Part shown: positions 1 through 9,300 of the stretch, piece after piece | Layout: every line of letters begins with the position of its first letter | Numbering within the stretch: position 1 is the stretch's first letter | Source: an archaeon | Lineage (GTDB): Archaea > Nanobdellota > Nanobdellia > Woesearchaeales > GW2011-AR15 | Reading direction: 5' to 3' | Assembly (NCBI GenBank): GCA_018671515.1 | Contig: JABHHN010000072.1 | Coordinates: forward strand, 1 to 57,057 | DNA: 57,057 nucleotides | Program-made: the position numbers and the translations under genes | The notes under the pieces: model-generated | Seen by the model: only the letters and a program-made list of their open reading frames with translations | Database searches by the model: none | What the model was told of the DNA's origin: nothing

Positions 1-1
1 A

Positions 2-460
2 TTTAGTCTTATCAAAGAAGTAATAAAAGGAAAAAAAGTATTATTGATGGATGATAGTATCATAAGAGGAAATACATCTAAGAATCTGATTAATTATTTA
101 AGAAAAGAAGGTGGTGCAAAAGAAATCCATTTAAGGATATCATGTCCAGCAGTTGTCAGTCCATGTTTTTATGGAATTGACATGTCTACAATTTCTGAAT
201 TAATAGCTTCTAAATATATTAAAAATGTAGGTGAAGATATTGATAAAGAATCTTCTAAAAAACTTGCAAAAGAATTAGGTGCAGATTCAATATTGTATCA
301 AAATATTGAAAATATTCCAAATGCAATAGGTATTCCTAGGAAAAATTTATGTATGGCATGTATTGATGGAAAATATCCAACAGAACAAGGAAAAAAACTT
401 TGTAAAAAATCAATTGAAAATTATAAATTGGGATTGAATGTAAGAACTTATGAGGGATGA
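2..460 (+). CDS. purF: Amidophosphoribosyltransferase, C-terminal part (start lies before the window)
   Basis: This is the last 152 codons of glutamine PRPP amidotransferase, the first enzyme of purine synthesis, which makes 5-phosphoribosylamine from PRPP and glutamine. The reading frame is open to the left edge, so the N-terminal glutamine amidohydrolase domain is outside the window. The visible part has the PRPP-binding motif VLLMDDSIIRGNTSK of type I phosphoribosyltransferases. It is followed by the usual C-terminal segment, including SPCFYGIDMSTISELIA and a late CMACIDGKYP, which resembles the family's cysteine-containing end. It heads the purine gene run on this strand; the next large gene, purD, begins about 105 bases later. 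Confidence 0.93.
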   Translation, partial: FSLIKEVIKGKKVLLMDDSIIRGNTSKNLINYLRKEGGAKEIHLRISCPAVVSPCFYGIDMSTISELIASKYIKNVGEDIDKESSKKLAKELGADSILYQNIENIPNAIGIPRKNLCMACIDGKYPTEQGKKLCKKSIENYKLGLNVRTYEG

Positions 461-463
461 AAT

Positions 464-562
464 ATGAAATATAAAATATATTCAATCACTAAAAATTTTA
501 TAAATTTTTGTGCACAAAAAAACTTTGTTTTTTTAGTGTCTCAAAATCAAGGAGGATTTTAA
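464..562 (+). CDS. Possible 32-codon leader ORF before purD
   Basis: An ATG four bases after the purF stop opens a 32-codon frame (MKYKIYSITKNFINF...) that ends at a TAA four bases before the purD ATG. The purD Shine-Dalgarno GGAGG (551-555) lies inside its last codons, so translation of this frame could be coupled to purD. A 9-bp inverted repeat (487-495 with 530-538, CACTAAAAA/TTTTTAGTG) lies within it. No homologue is recognised. It could equally be non-coding spacer that happens to be open. Confidence 0.25.
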   Translation: MKYKIYSITKNFINFCAQKNFVFLVSQNQGGF

Positions 563-566
563 GATC

Positions 567-1838
567 ATGAAAGTTTTAATATTGGGCAGTGGTGGACGTG
601 AACATGCATTAGCATGGAAAATTTCTAAAGAAACAAATATTGAAAAAATATATTGTGCACCAGGAAATGCAGGAACATACAATGTAGCAGAAAATGTTAA
701 CCTCGACATTATGGATAATGATTTGTTGATAGATTTTGTAAAAGAAAATTCAATAGGTTTGACAATTGTAGGTCCAGAGGCACCATTAGTTAATGGAATT
801 ATTGATGAATTCGAAAAAAATAATCTTAAAATATTTGGTCCTAAAAAATATGCTGCAATGCTTGAAGGAAGTAAAGTTTTCTCAAAAAAAATAATGCAGA
901 AATATGGAATTCCAACATCACGTGGAGAAGTATTTTCTGATATCGAACTTGCTATTGAATTTGTAAAAAGTAATCCATGGGCAAGAGTTGTCAAAGCAGA
1001 TGGTCTTGCTGCTGGAAAAGGTGTATATGTATGTGATGATGAAAATGAAGTAATAAATGCAATAACTGAAATCATGCAAAATAAAAAATTTGGAGATGCA
1101 GGAAATAAAATTTTACTTGAGGAAAAGCTTGTAGGTGAAGAAGCATCATTTTTGGTTTTTAGTGATGGAAAAATAGTAAAACCAATGGTATCAACTCAAG
1201 ATCATAAGGCAGTTTATGTTGGTGATAAAGGCCCAAATACTGGTGGGATGGGTGCTTATGGACCTGCTCCAGTAATTACAAAAGAATTACATAATTATGC
1301 AATGGAAAAAATCATGTTACCTACAATAAATGCAATGGCAAGTGAAGGTACACCTTATGTTGGGATATTATATGGTGGATTGATGATTACAAAAGATGGC
1401 CCAAAAGTAATTGAATTTAATTGTAGATTTGGAGATCCTGAAGCTCAACCGATTCTTACATTGCTTAAATCAAATTTGATAGATATAATTAAGAGTTGTA
1501 TTGATGGGACACTTGATATGCAGGATGTTGTTTTTGATGAAGGTGCAGCTTGCTGTGTAGTACTTGCATCTGGTGGATATCCAGGAGCATATGAAAAAGG
1601 AAAAAAAATATCAGGAATTGCTCTTGCTGATGAAGTAGATAGAGTGAAAGTATTTCACGGAGGAACAAAAATATCAGAAGGAGATGTTTTGACAAATGGT
1701 GGAAGGGTTTTAGGTGTTACAGGAATTGGAAATTCAATAAAAGAATCTATTGATAATGCATATTTGGGAGTTTCCAAAATAGATTTTGAAAATAATTATT
1801 TTAGAAAAGATATTGGACAAAAAGCATTAGGTAGGTAA
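567..1838 (+). CDS. purD: Phosphoribosylamine-glycine ligase (GAR synthetase)
   Basis: Joins phosphoribosylamine and glycine using ATP to give GAR, step two of purine synthesis, in the cytosol. The 423-residue length is normal for a monofunctional PurD. The N-terminus VLILGSGGREHALAWK is the family signature. The ATP-grasp core is visible as VVKADGLAAGKGVYVC, and the metal-binding end as VIEFNCRFGDPEAQPIL. The start ATG has GGAGG 11-15 bases upstream. The downstream fused folate gene begins after only two bases, so the genes are cotranscribed. Nothing in the sequence suggests damage. Confidence 0.97.
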   Translation: MKVLILGSGGREHALAWKISKETNIEKIYCAPGNAGTYNVAENVNLDIMDNDLLIDFVKENSIGLTIVGPEAPLVNGIIDEFEKNNLKIFGPKKYAAMLEGSKVFSKKIMQKYGIPTSRGEVFSDIELAIEFVKSNPWARVVKADGLAAGKGVYVCDDENEVINAITEIMQNKKFGDAGNKILLEEKLVGEEASFLVFSDGKIVKPMVSTQDHKAVYVGDKGPNTGGMGAYGPAPVITKELHNYAMEKIMLPTINAMASEGTPYVGILYGGLMITKDGPKVIEFNCRFGDPEAQPILTLLKSNLIDIIKSCIDGTLDMQDVVFDEGAACCVVLASGGYPGAYEKGKKISGIALADEVDRVKVFHGGTKISEGDVLTNGGRVLGVTGIGNSIKESIDNAYLGVSKIDFENNYFRKDIGQKALGR

Positions 1839-1840
1839 AA

Positions 1841-3238
1841 ATGGAGAAACAGGAATTACGTAAGGAATTTTTGAAAAAAAGAAAAAAATTTAGTATAGAC
1901 AATGTTGTACATTTGAGTAAAAAAATAAATTCTAATTTAAAAATATTAAAAGAATATGTTAATGCAAATTCTATACTTTTTTATGTCTCATTTGGAAATG
2001 AAGTAGATACACATGAATTAATAAAAAAAGCAATATTAGATGGAAAAAAAGTTTATGTACCAAAAATGAATGGTGAGGATATTGAAGTTCATTTATTGAA
2101 AGATTTTTCAACTTTGAAAGAAAATAAATTAGGTATACTAGAACCAAATGGTTCAGAAGCAATAAAAAGTATTGATGAAATTAATATAATAATTATTCCA
2201 GGAGTTGCATTTGATAAAAAAGGAAATAGAATAGGTTTTGGAAAAAGTAATTATGATAGATTTTTAAAAAATATAGAAGTTAAAAAAATAGGATTAGCAT
2301 ATGATTTTCAGGTAGTAGAAAATATTGAGATTGAAGAACATGATATTCCAATTGATATCTTGATTACAGAATCTAAATTATATAATTTTGATAGAATAAT
2401 TAATGGAAGTAAATTATCAAACTGGAATCTAAAAAAATTAGAAAAAGAAATTAGGATTTTAGATAGGAAACCAACTTTAGCAGTAGTTTTGATTGGTGAA
2501 AATCCAGCTTCAAAGATATACGTAAATATTAAAAAGAAAAGATGTGAACAGGTTGGAATAAATTCAAGAATTTACAAATTAGATAAAGAGATTTCTCAAG
2601 AAGATGTCATTTCTATAATTGAAGATTTAAATAATGATAAAACAGTAAATGGAATACTTGTCCAATTACCAATTCCAAATCATTTGGATGAAAATGAAAT
2701 AATCAATACAATTTTACCAGATAAAGATGTAGACTGTCTTACACAAATAAATTCAGGAAAATTATTTTCAGGAAAATCATTTGTTGAACCATGTACACCA
2801 AAAGGAATTATAAAATTGATTGAATCAACAGGAACAAGTATTTCTGGAAAAAATGCTGTAGTTATAGGACGAAGTAATATTGTTGGAAAACCAATATCAC
2901 TTATGCTTCTAAATAATAATGCTACAGTTACTACATGTCATTCAAAAACATTGGATATGAAAGAGATAACAAAAAATGCAGATATTTTGATAGTTGCTAT
3001 TGGAAAACCAAAATTTGTTACAAAAGATATGATTAAAAAAGATGTAATCATAATTGATGTTGGAATAAACAGAGTTGAGGATAAAATATTTGGTGATGTA
3101 GATTTTGAAAATGTAAAAGATAAATGTTCTTTTATAACTCCTGTACCACGTGGTGTTGGACCGATGACTGTCGCAATGCTCATGGAAAATACTCTTATTT
3201 GTTATAAAAAACAACTAGGTGATGAAAATGTCAAATAA
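1841..3238 (+). CDS. Fused 5-formyl-THF cyclo-ligase and FolD methylene-THF dehydrogenase/cyclohydrolase
   Basis: A 465-residue protein with two complete enzyme domains. Residues 1-183 match 5-formyltetrahydrofolate cyclo-ligase (MTHFS): basic N-terminal helix, IIIIPGVAFDKKGNRIGFG and the SNYDRFL motif. Residues 186-460 match FolD: Y227 and K231 in SKIYVNIKKKRCEQVGI (the usual catalytic Tyr/Lys), QLPIPNHL, PDKDVD at 293-298, the nucleotide-binding VVIGRSNIVGKP at 340-351, and TPVPRGVGPMTVAML near the end. Together they would turn 5-formyl-THF and 5,10-methylene-THF into 10-formyl-THF, the substrate of PurN and PurH encoded directly downstream. The gene overlaps purN by 11 bases. There is no stop or frame change between the domains. 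The two domains usually come from separate genes. Confidence 0.93.
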   Translation: MEKQELRKEFLKKRKKFSIDNVVHLSKKINSNLKILKEYVNANSILFYVSFGNEVDTHELIKKAILDGKKVYVPKMNGEDIEVHLLKDFSTLKENKLGILEPNGSEAIKSIDEINIIIIPGVAFDKKGNRIGFGKSNYDRFLKNIEVKKIGLAYDFQVVENIEIEEHDIPIDILITESKLYNFDRIINGSKLSNWNLKKLEKEIRILDRKPTLAVVLIGENPASKIYVNIKKKRCEQVGINSRIYKLDKEISQEDVISIIEDLNNDKTVNGILVQLPIPNHLDENEIINTILPDKDVDCLTQINSGKLFSGKSFVEPCTPKGIIKLIESTGTSISGKNAVVIGRSNIVGKPISLMLLNNNATVTTCHSKTLDMKEITKNADILIVAIGKPKFVTKDMIKKDVIIIDVGINRVEDKIFGDVDFENVKDKCSFITPVPRGVGPMTVAMLMENTLICYKKQLGDENVK

Positions 3239-3839
3239 TATTGCAATTCTTGCCTCAACCAGAGGAACAGATATGCAGGCAATAATTGATGCAATAGAAT
3301 CAAAAGAATTAGATGCAAAAATAACAGTTATGATAAGCAATAAAGAAGATTGTTATGCATTAGAGCGGGCAAGAACTCATAATCTAAAAGGAGTATTTGT
3401 CAATCCTAAATTAAAAACAAGAGAAGAGTATGATGAAGAAATATCAAAATTATTAGAAGAAAATGAAGTAGATTTGATATTATTAATAGGATATATGAAA
3501 CTTATGAGTGATTGGTTTGTACAAAAATATAGAAATAGAGTCATGAATATCCATCCATCATTACTACCTGCTTTTGCTGGTGATATGGATGTAAATGTAC
3601 ATGAGGCAGTACTTGAACGTGGTTGTAAATATACAGGTGCATCATTGATATTTATTGATGAGGGTGCAGATACAGGACCAATCATATTACAGAAATTAAT
3701 AAAAGTTGAAAATGATGATAATGTGGATTCATTAAAAGATAAAGTTCAGATAGTAGAACAGGAATTGTTTTTGGAAGCAATACCACTTTATTTTGAAGGT
3801 AGATTAATAGTTGAAGGGAAAAGAGTATTTATTGAATAA
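3228..3839 (+). CDS. purN: Phosphoribosylglycinamide formyltransferase, 10-formyl-THF dependent
   Basis: Transfers the formyl group of 10-formyl-THF to GAR, the third step of purine synthesis. The 203-residue protein has the N-terminal strand IAILASTRGTDMQAII, the catalytic NIHPSLLPAF segment and GASLIFIDEGADTGPII, matching the Asn-His-Asp set of the family. I chose ATG 3228 because AGGTGA (3216-3221) lies seven bases before it; GTG 3219 and ATG 3222 in the same frame have no better site. The start overlaps the end of the folD fusion, which suggests coupled translation of the formyl-folate supplier and user. Many archaea use formate-dependent PurT instead. Confidence 0.95.
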   Translation: MSNNIAILASTRGTDMQAIIDAIESKELDAKITVMISNKEDCYALERARTHNLKGVFVNPKLKTREEYDEEISKLLEENEVDLILLIGYMKLMSDWFVQKYRNRVMNIHPSLLPAFAGDMDVNVHEAVLERGCKYTGASLIFIDEGADTGPIILQKLIKVENDDNVDSLKDKVQIVEQELFLEAIPLYFEGRLIVEGKRVFIE

Positions 3840-3847
3840 TTGATATC

Positions 3848-3875
3848 TTATATACCACCAGTCTATTGACAGGTG
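3848..3875 (+). promoter_or_regulatory. Possible internal promoter of purH with a palindromic operator-like site
   Basis: TTATATAC (3848-3855) looks like an archaeal TATA box in the purN-purH gap. Directly after it lies an imperfect palindrome, CACC-A-GTC-TATT-GAC-A-GGTG (3856-3875), seven base pairs with one A/A mismatch. A start about 26 bases after the TATA box would fall near 3878, so a protein bound to the palindrome would block initiation. The purH Shine-Dalgarno GAGGGG follows at 3909-3914. Confidence 0.4.
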
Positions 3876-3922
3876 ATGGTCATGAACATTTGACATAATA
3901 AAATTTTGAGGGGATAAAAAAA

Positions 3923-5545
3923 ATGATTAGGCGTGCATTAATATCAGTATTTGACAAGACAGGGATTGTAGAATTTGCTAAAGGATTAAATGAATCAGGA
4001 ATTGAAATATTAAGCACTGGTGGAACTGCAAGAAAATTAAAAGATTCAGGAATAGATGTAGTGGACGTTTCAGATTATACTGGTTTTCCAGAAATGATGG
4101 ATGGACGGGTAAAGACACTTCATCCAAAAATTCATGGAGGATTGCTTGCATTAAGAGATAATGAAAAACATATGCATGAAGCAGAAAAAAATAATATCAA
4201 GATGATTGATATTGTTGTTGTTAATTTATATCCATTTAAAGAAACTGTTAAGAAAAATTTAAGTTTTGAAGAGACAATCGAGATGATTGATATTGGTGGA
4301 CCATCAATGATTAGAAGTGCATCAAAGAATTTTAAGGATGTAATTGTTGTAATTGACCCAGAAGATTATTTATGGATTCTTGAAGAAATAAAATTAGGTC
4401 ATGATATTTCAATTGAAAAAAGAAAATCATTGGCAAAAAAAGTATTTGAAAAAACATCAATCTATGATGCAGAAATTTCATCATATATGACTGAAGAGAC
4501 TTTACCTGGATCTTATTCTATTTCATATCCTAAAAAACAGAATTTGAGATATGGTGAAAACCCCTATCAAGATGCTGCATTTTACATAGATGAAAATGTA
4601 ATTGAGCCATGTGTTGGAAATGCAGAGCAGCTCCATGGAAAAGGATTATCTTACAATAATATAATGGACACTGATGGAGCACTTGAAATAATAAAAGAAT
4701 TTGATGAGACTTGTGCTGTTGTTATAAAACATGCAAATCCATCCGGTGCGGCAGTCTCAGATAAAATTGAAGATGCACTTATTAAAGCATTTAATGCTGA
4801 TTCACTATCTGCTTTTGGTTGTGTTATAGCAATGAACAGGATTTGTAATAAAGAATGTGCAGAATTTTTATCAGATAAATTCATTGAAGTTGTAATTGCA
4901 CCAGGATATGATGACGAAGCATTTGAAATATTATCAAAGAAAAAAAATAGAAGACTTCTAAAATTACCTTCATTAAATGATAATCTTTTACATGATAATA
5001 AAGAAAAAGTTACAACAAAAAAAGTTGTAGGTGGAATTTTAGTTCAAACAAGAAACTTTCCAACAATAGATATCAATAAATTAGAAATAATCAATAATAA
5101 AGAACCTACAAAAGAAGATATTTCAAGATTGACACAAAAAGCAAAGGATGGTATTTTAGATGAATTTATTTGTGTTACAAAAAAAGAACCAACAGAGGCA
5201 GAGATAAAAGATATGATTTTCGCAATGAAAGTCTGTAAGCATGTAAAATCAAATTCAGTATTGTATGCAAAAAATTTAGTTACTGTTGGGATTGGTGCAG
5301 GACAGATGTCAAGAGTGGATGCAACAATTATTGCAACAAGAAAATCTACAGGAAAATCAGAAAATGCAGTTATGGTTTCAGATGCATTTTTCCCTTTTAG
5401 AGATGGAGTAGATGAAGCAGCAAAGTCAGGTATATCAGCAATAATTCAGCCAGGTGGCTCAATTAGGGATAAAGAAGTAATACAAGCAGCAAATGAGCAT
5501 GGTATAACTATGTTATTTACAGGAACAAGATTATTTAAACATTAA
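3923..5545 (+). CDS. purH: Bifunctional AICAR formyltransferase/IMP cyclohydrolase
   Basis: Carries out the last two steps to IMP: formylation of AICAR with 10-formyl-THF, then ring closure. The 540-residue length fits the full two-domain protein. The N-terminal IMP cyclohydrolase (about 1-190) has RALISVFDKTGIVEFA and TLHPKIHGGLLA. The C-terminal transformylase has VVIKHANPSGAAV with the catalytic Lys-His pair, and SDAFFPFRDGVDEAA and IQPGGSIRD at the end. It starts 83 bases after purN and has GAGGGG before its ATG. Bifunctional PurH is usual in bacteria but not universal in archaea, which often use PurP and PurO. Confidence 0.97.
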   Translation: MIRRALISVFDKTGIVEFAKGLNESGIEILSTGGTARKLKDSGIDVVDVSDYTGFPEMMDGRVKTLHPKIHGGLLALRDNEKHMHEAEKNNIKMIDIVVVNLYPFKETVKKNLSFEETIEMIDIGGPSMIRSASKNFKDVIVVIDPEDYLWILEEIKLGHDISIEKRKSLAKKVFEKTSIYDAEISSYMTEETLPGSYSISYPKKQNLRYGENPYQDAAFYIDENVIEPCVGNAEQLHGKGLSYNNIMDTDGALEIIKEFDETCAVVIKHANPSGAAVSDKIEDALIKAFNADSLSAFGCVIAMNRICNKECAEFLSDKFIEVVIAPGYDDEAFEILSKKKNRRLLKLPSLNDNLLHDNKEKVTTKKVVGGILVQTRNFPTIDINKLEIINNKEPTKEDISRLTQKAKDGILDEFICVTKKEPTEAEIKDMIFAMKVCKHVKSNSVLYAKNLVTVGIGAGQMSRVDATIIATRKSTGKSENAVMVSDAFFPFRDGVDEAAKSGISAIIQPGGSIRDKEVIQAANEHGITMLFTGTRLFKH

Positions 5546-5563
5546 ATTAGTGGGGGTAAAAAA

Positions 5564-6331
5564 ATGATACTTATTATATTTGGTAGTAAATCAGATGAAA
5601 GAATTTATACACCTCTTTTAGATGGAATAAGAGAAAAAGAAATTGAATATGATTTATTTATTGCAAGTGCACATAAATCTCCAGGTTATGTTGAAGATAT
5701 TTTAGATGATGTTGATAAAAAATATAAGTTGATAATTGCAGGAGCAGGTCTTGCAGCTCATCTTCCAGGTGTAATAGCATCAAAAACAATCAGACCAGTA
5801 ATAGGTATTCCAATTGATGTTAATTTTTCAGGAATGGATTCATTATTATCAATAATTCAGATGCCACCATCTGTTCCTGTTCTTAGTGTTGGTATTGATG
5901 AATATAATGAATCAGTTAAAAATTCAACATTGATTTTAAAGAAATATGATAAAGTAAATATTTTGCATAAAAATTTATTTCCAGAAGGAAAATTAAAGAA
6001 AGTATTAGGCATTTTTTCAGATTTTAATATAAAATTTGAATATAATACAATCGTAAAAGTTGATTGTATAAATATCAATCCTGTGGAACTTGGACATGAT
6101 GTAGACATTCTTGAGAATTGTATATCTGTAAATATTCCAGTTTCATCTGAGTCAAATATGGATGATCTAAAAAAATTATCAGATATGACAAAAATTGGAT
6201 TGTGGGTTGGATTAAATAGATTTGATAATGCTGCAATTTCTGCAATACAGCTATTAAATTTTGATGATGAATATTCTAAAAAATTAATTAAATTTAAGAA
6301 AAATTTGGAAGAGAGTTTTAGAAATGCATAG
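5564..6331 (+). CDS. purE: PurE-type 5-aminoimidazole ribonucleotide carboxylation enzyme with an extra C-terminal half
   Basis: Residues 1-125 are PurE-like: GSKSD at 7-11, SAHKSP at 35-40, the Gly-rich GAGLAAHLPGV at 60-70, and SLLSIIQMPPSVPVLSVGI. PurE makes CAIR from N5-CAIR or from AIR and CO2. PurE is normally about 160 residues; this protein has 255. Residues 204-250 (TKIGLWVGLNRFDNAAISAI, then LLNFDDEYSKKLIKFKKNL) again resemble the standard PurE C-terminus, while the segment between keeps no GSxSD or SAHRTP motif. It therefore looks like a tandem PurE whose second copy has decayed or specialised; tandem PurE proteins are known in some methanogens. No PurK gene is in the window. Its end overlaps purL by eight bases. 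Confidence 0.88.
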   Translation: MILIIFGSKSDERIYTPLLDGIREKEIEYDLFIASAHKSPGYVEDILDDVDKKYKLIIAGAGLAAHLPGVIASKTIRPVIGIPIDVNFSGMDSLLSIIQMPPSVPVLSVGIDEYNESVKNSTLILKKYDKVNILHKNLFPEGKLKKVLGIFSDFNIKFEYNTIVKVDCININPVELGHDVDILENCISVNIPVSSESNMDDLKKLSDMTKIGLWVGLNRFDNAAISAIQLLNFDDEYSKKLIKFKKNLEESFRNA

Positions 6332-9300
6332 AATTGAAATTGGATTGAAAGAGAATATCAAAGACCCACGTGGAGATGGGATTAAGTCTAGAATAAAAGA
6401 TGAATTGGGAATACTTGTTGACTCAGTTCGGACAATAAATATTTTTACACTTAATTTTGAACTTCCAAAAGAACAAGTTCATTTTATTGCAAAAGAATTA
6501 TTTAGGGATAAAGTAATTGAGTGCTATTCATTTGATAAATCACTTGCAAAATCTAGAGAATTTGATTTTTTGATAGAGAAAGGTTTCAAGCCTGGTGTGA
6601 CAGATAATATTGGAAAGACTGCTAAAAAAAATATTGAATTCTATTTGGATGAAAAGCTAGATGACGAAAAAAAAGTATTTTATTCAGTGCAGTATTTGAT
6701 AAAAGGGAATATTTCAAAAGAACAATTGAAAATTATTTCAAAATCAGTAATTGGAAATGAACTTATTGAAAATTTTATATTTTTTGATAAGGATGAATTT
6801 ATGGAAAAAGGAATTGGATATCCTATGCCTATTGTAAAAGGAGATTCTCAAATAAAAGTTGATACATTTGACTTATCAAAATATACAGATGAAGAGCTTC
6901 TTAAATTATCAAGAGATAGATGTCTTGCACTTGATTTGAAAGAATTAGCTCTGATAAGGGATCATTTTTTGGATGTTGAAAGATTAGAAGTAAGAGAAAA
7001 AATAGGTTTATCTAAAATGACTGATGTTGAACTTGAAGTTTTTGCACAAACTTGGTCAGAGCATTGTAAACATAAAGAGTTTGATGGGATTGTCCATTAT
7101 TCAGATCTGGAAACAGGAGAGGAAGAGACAATTAATAGCATTTTTAAGACTTATATAAAAAATTCAACTATGGAAATCAAGAAAAAACTTGGTAATGATG
7201 ATTTTCTAATAAAGATGTTTAATGATAATGCAGGGATTGTAAAATATGATGAAGATACAAATTTTGTATTTAAAGTTGAGACACATAATTCACCAAGTGC
7301 ACTTGATCCTTATGGTGGTGCAATTACAGGAATTGTTGGTGTCAATCGAGATCCAGCAGGAACTGGACGAAGCGGTGCAGTTCCATTATTTAATACAAAT
7401 GTTTTTTGTTTTGGTGATCCATTCTATAAAGCAAAATTGCCACCAAATACACTTCATCCAATGGTGATTTTCAAAGGAGTTCATACTGGTGTTAGAGATG
7501 GAGGGAACCAATCAGGAATCCCTACACTTAATGGATCATTATATTTTGATAATAGGTATATGGGAAAACCATTAGTATATTGTGGGACAGGTGCATTGAT
7601 GCCATCACAGATAAATGGTGAGGAAGTATCAAAGAAAATAATAAAACCTGGCTATCTTGCACTTATGTCTGGAGGACGTGTAGGAAAAGATGGAATTCAT
7701 GGAGTTACAATGTCATCTGAAGAAAGGCATTCAGGAACACCAGTAACAGCCGTACAAATTGGAGATGCGATTACACAAAAAGTCATGCTTGATTATATTT
7801 TTGAGATGGGACAAAAAAATTGGATAAAAGCAATTACTGATAATGGCGGTGGTGGATTATCATCATCAATGGGTGAGATTGCAAGAATATCAGGTGGTGT
7901 TGATGTTGATCTTAAAAAAGTCCCATTGAAATATCATGGGCTTCAGCCATGGGAAATATTTATTTCAGAGAGTCAGGAAAGGATGACTTTTGTAATTGAT
8001 CCAGTTGATTTAGATAAAGTAATGGAATTAGCAAAAAAAAGAGATGTTGAAGTATCAGTAATTGGTAAATTTACTGATTCAGGATATCTTAATTTATTAT
8101 ATGGTAGTCAGAAGGTTGCTCAAATTGAAATGGAATTTTTGCATGAGGGTCTACCAAAAAAAGAAATAATTGCAGAATGGAAAAAACCAAAACATGTTGA
8201 ACCTGATTTTGATGAACCTGAACTAGTTCTTTTAGAATTAAAAAAATTATTATCAGCACTTAATATATGTAGTAAGGAATATATTGTAAGGCCATATGAT
8301 CATGAAGTAAAAGGTCGAACAATCATCAAGCCATTATCAGGTGTGAAAAATGATGGTCCTAGTGATGCATCAGTAATGGCACCAAAATTAGATAGCCGTG
8401 AAGCATTAGTCATTGGTCATGGATTGTGTCCAAGATATAGTGATATTGATGCATATCATATGAGTGCGTGTGCATTTGATGAGATGGTTAGAAATATTAT
8501 TGCAACAGGTGGAAAGATAACTGATCTTGAAAATGATGAAGTTGTAATGTGGTCAATAAATGATAATTTTTGTACACCTGATTCTATATATGATGAAATA
8601 AAAAATCCAGATGGGAAATTAAAATTTGCAAATATTGTCAGAGCAAATAAAGCATTATATGATTATACAACTGCATATAATATTCCTTGTACATCAGGAA
8701 AAGATAGTATGAAAAATGATTATAAATATATTGATGAAAATGGTGAGAGTGTAAGGATTGCTGTTCCTTTGACACTTCTTTATTCAGGTGCATGTAAGAT
8801 AAAAGATTATAGGAAATGTGTGACTATTGATTTCAAAAAATCAGGTGATTTAGTCTATATTTTAGGTGAGACTAAAAAAGAATTAGGTGCTGGAGAATAT
8901 TTTAATTTACATGGTTTTATTGGAAATGATGTGCCTAAAGTAGATGCAGATTCTGCAATAAAAATGTATAAATCTGTTGGGCGGGCAATGGATGATTCAT
9001 TTATTGAATCATGTCATGATTGTTCAGATGGTGGTCTTGGTATTGCATTGGCTGAATCCGCGTTTTCAGGCGGACTAGGTGCAGATATTGATTTATCTAA
9101 AATTTCTAAAAAAGGAATTGATAGAAATGATCATCTATTATTTTCAGAATCACAGAGTAGATTTGTAGTTAGTATAAAACCAGAAAATAAAGTCAAGTTT
9201 GAAGAGATGATGGAAGGAAATGTGTTTTCAGAAGTAGGAAAAGTAATTGATGAACCTATGTTTATAGTAAAAAAATTAAATCAGGAAATTGAAAAAATAG

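Noticed and set aside
533..1075. Reverse-strand frame opposite purD
   Set aside because: It is the shadow of the purD codon pattern; purD has complete family motifs and the reverse frame has none.
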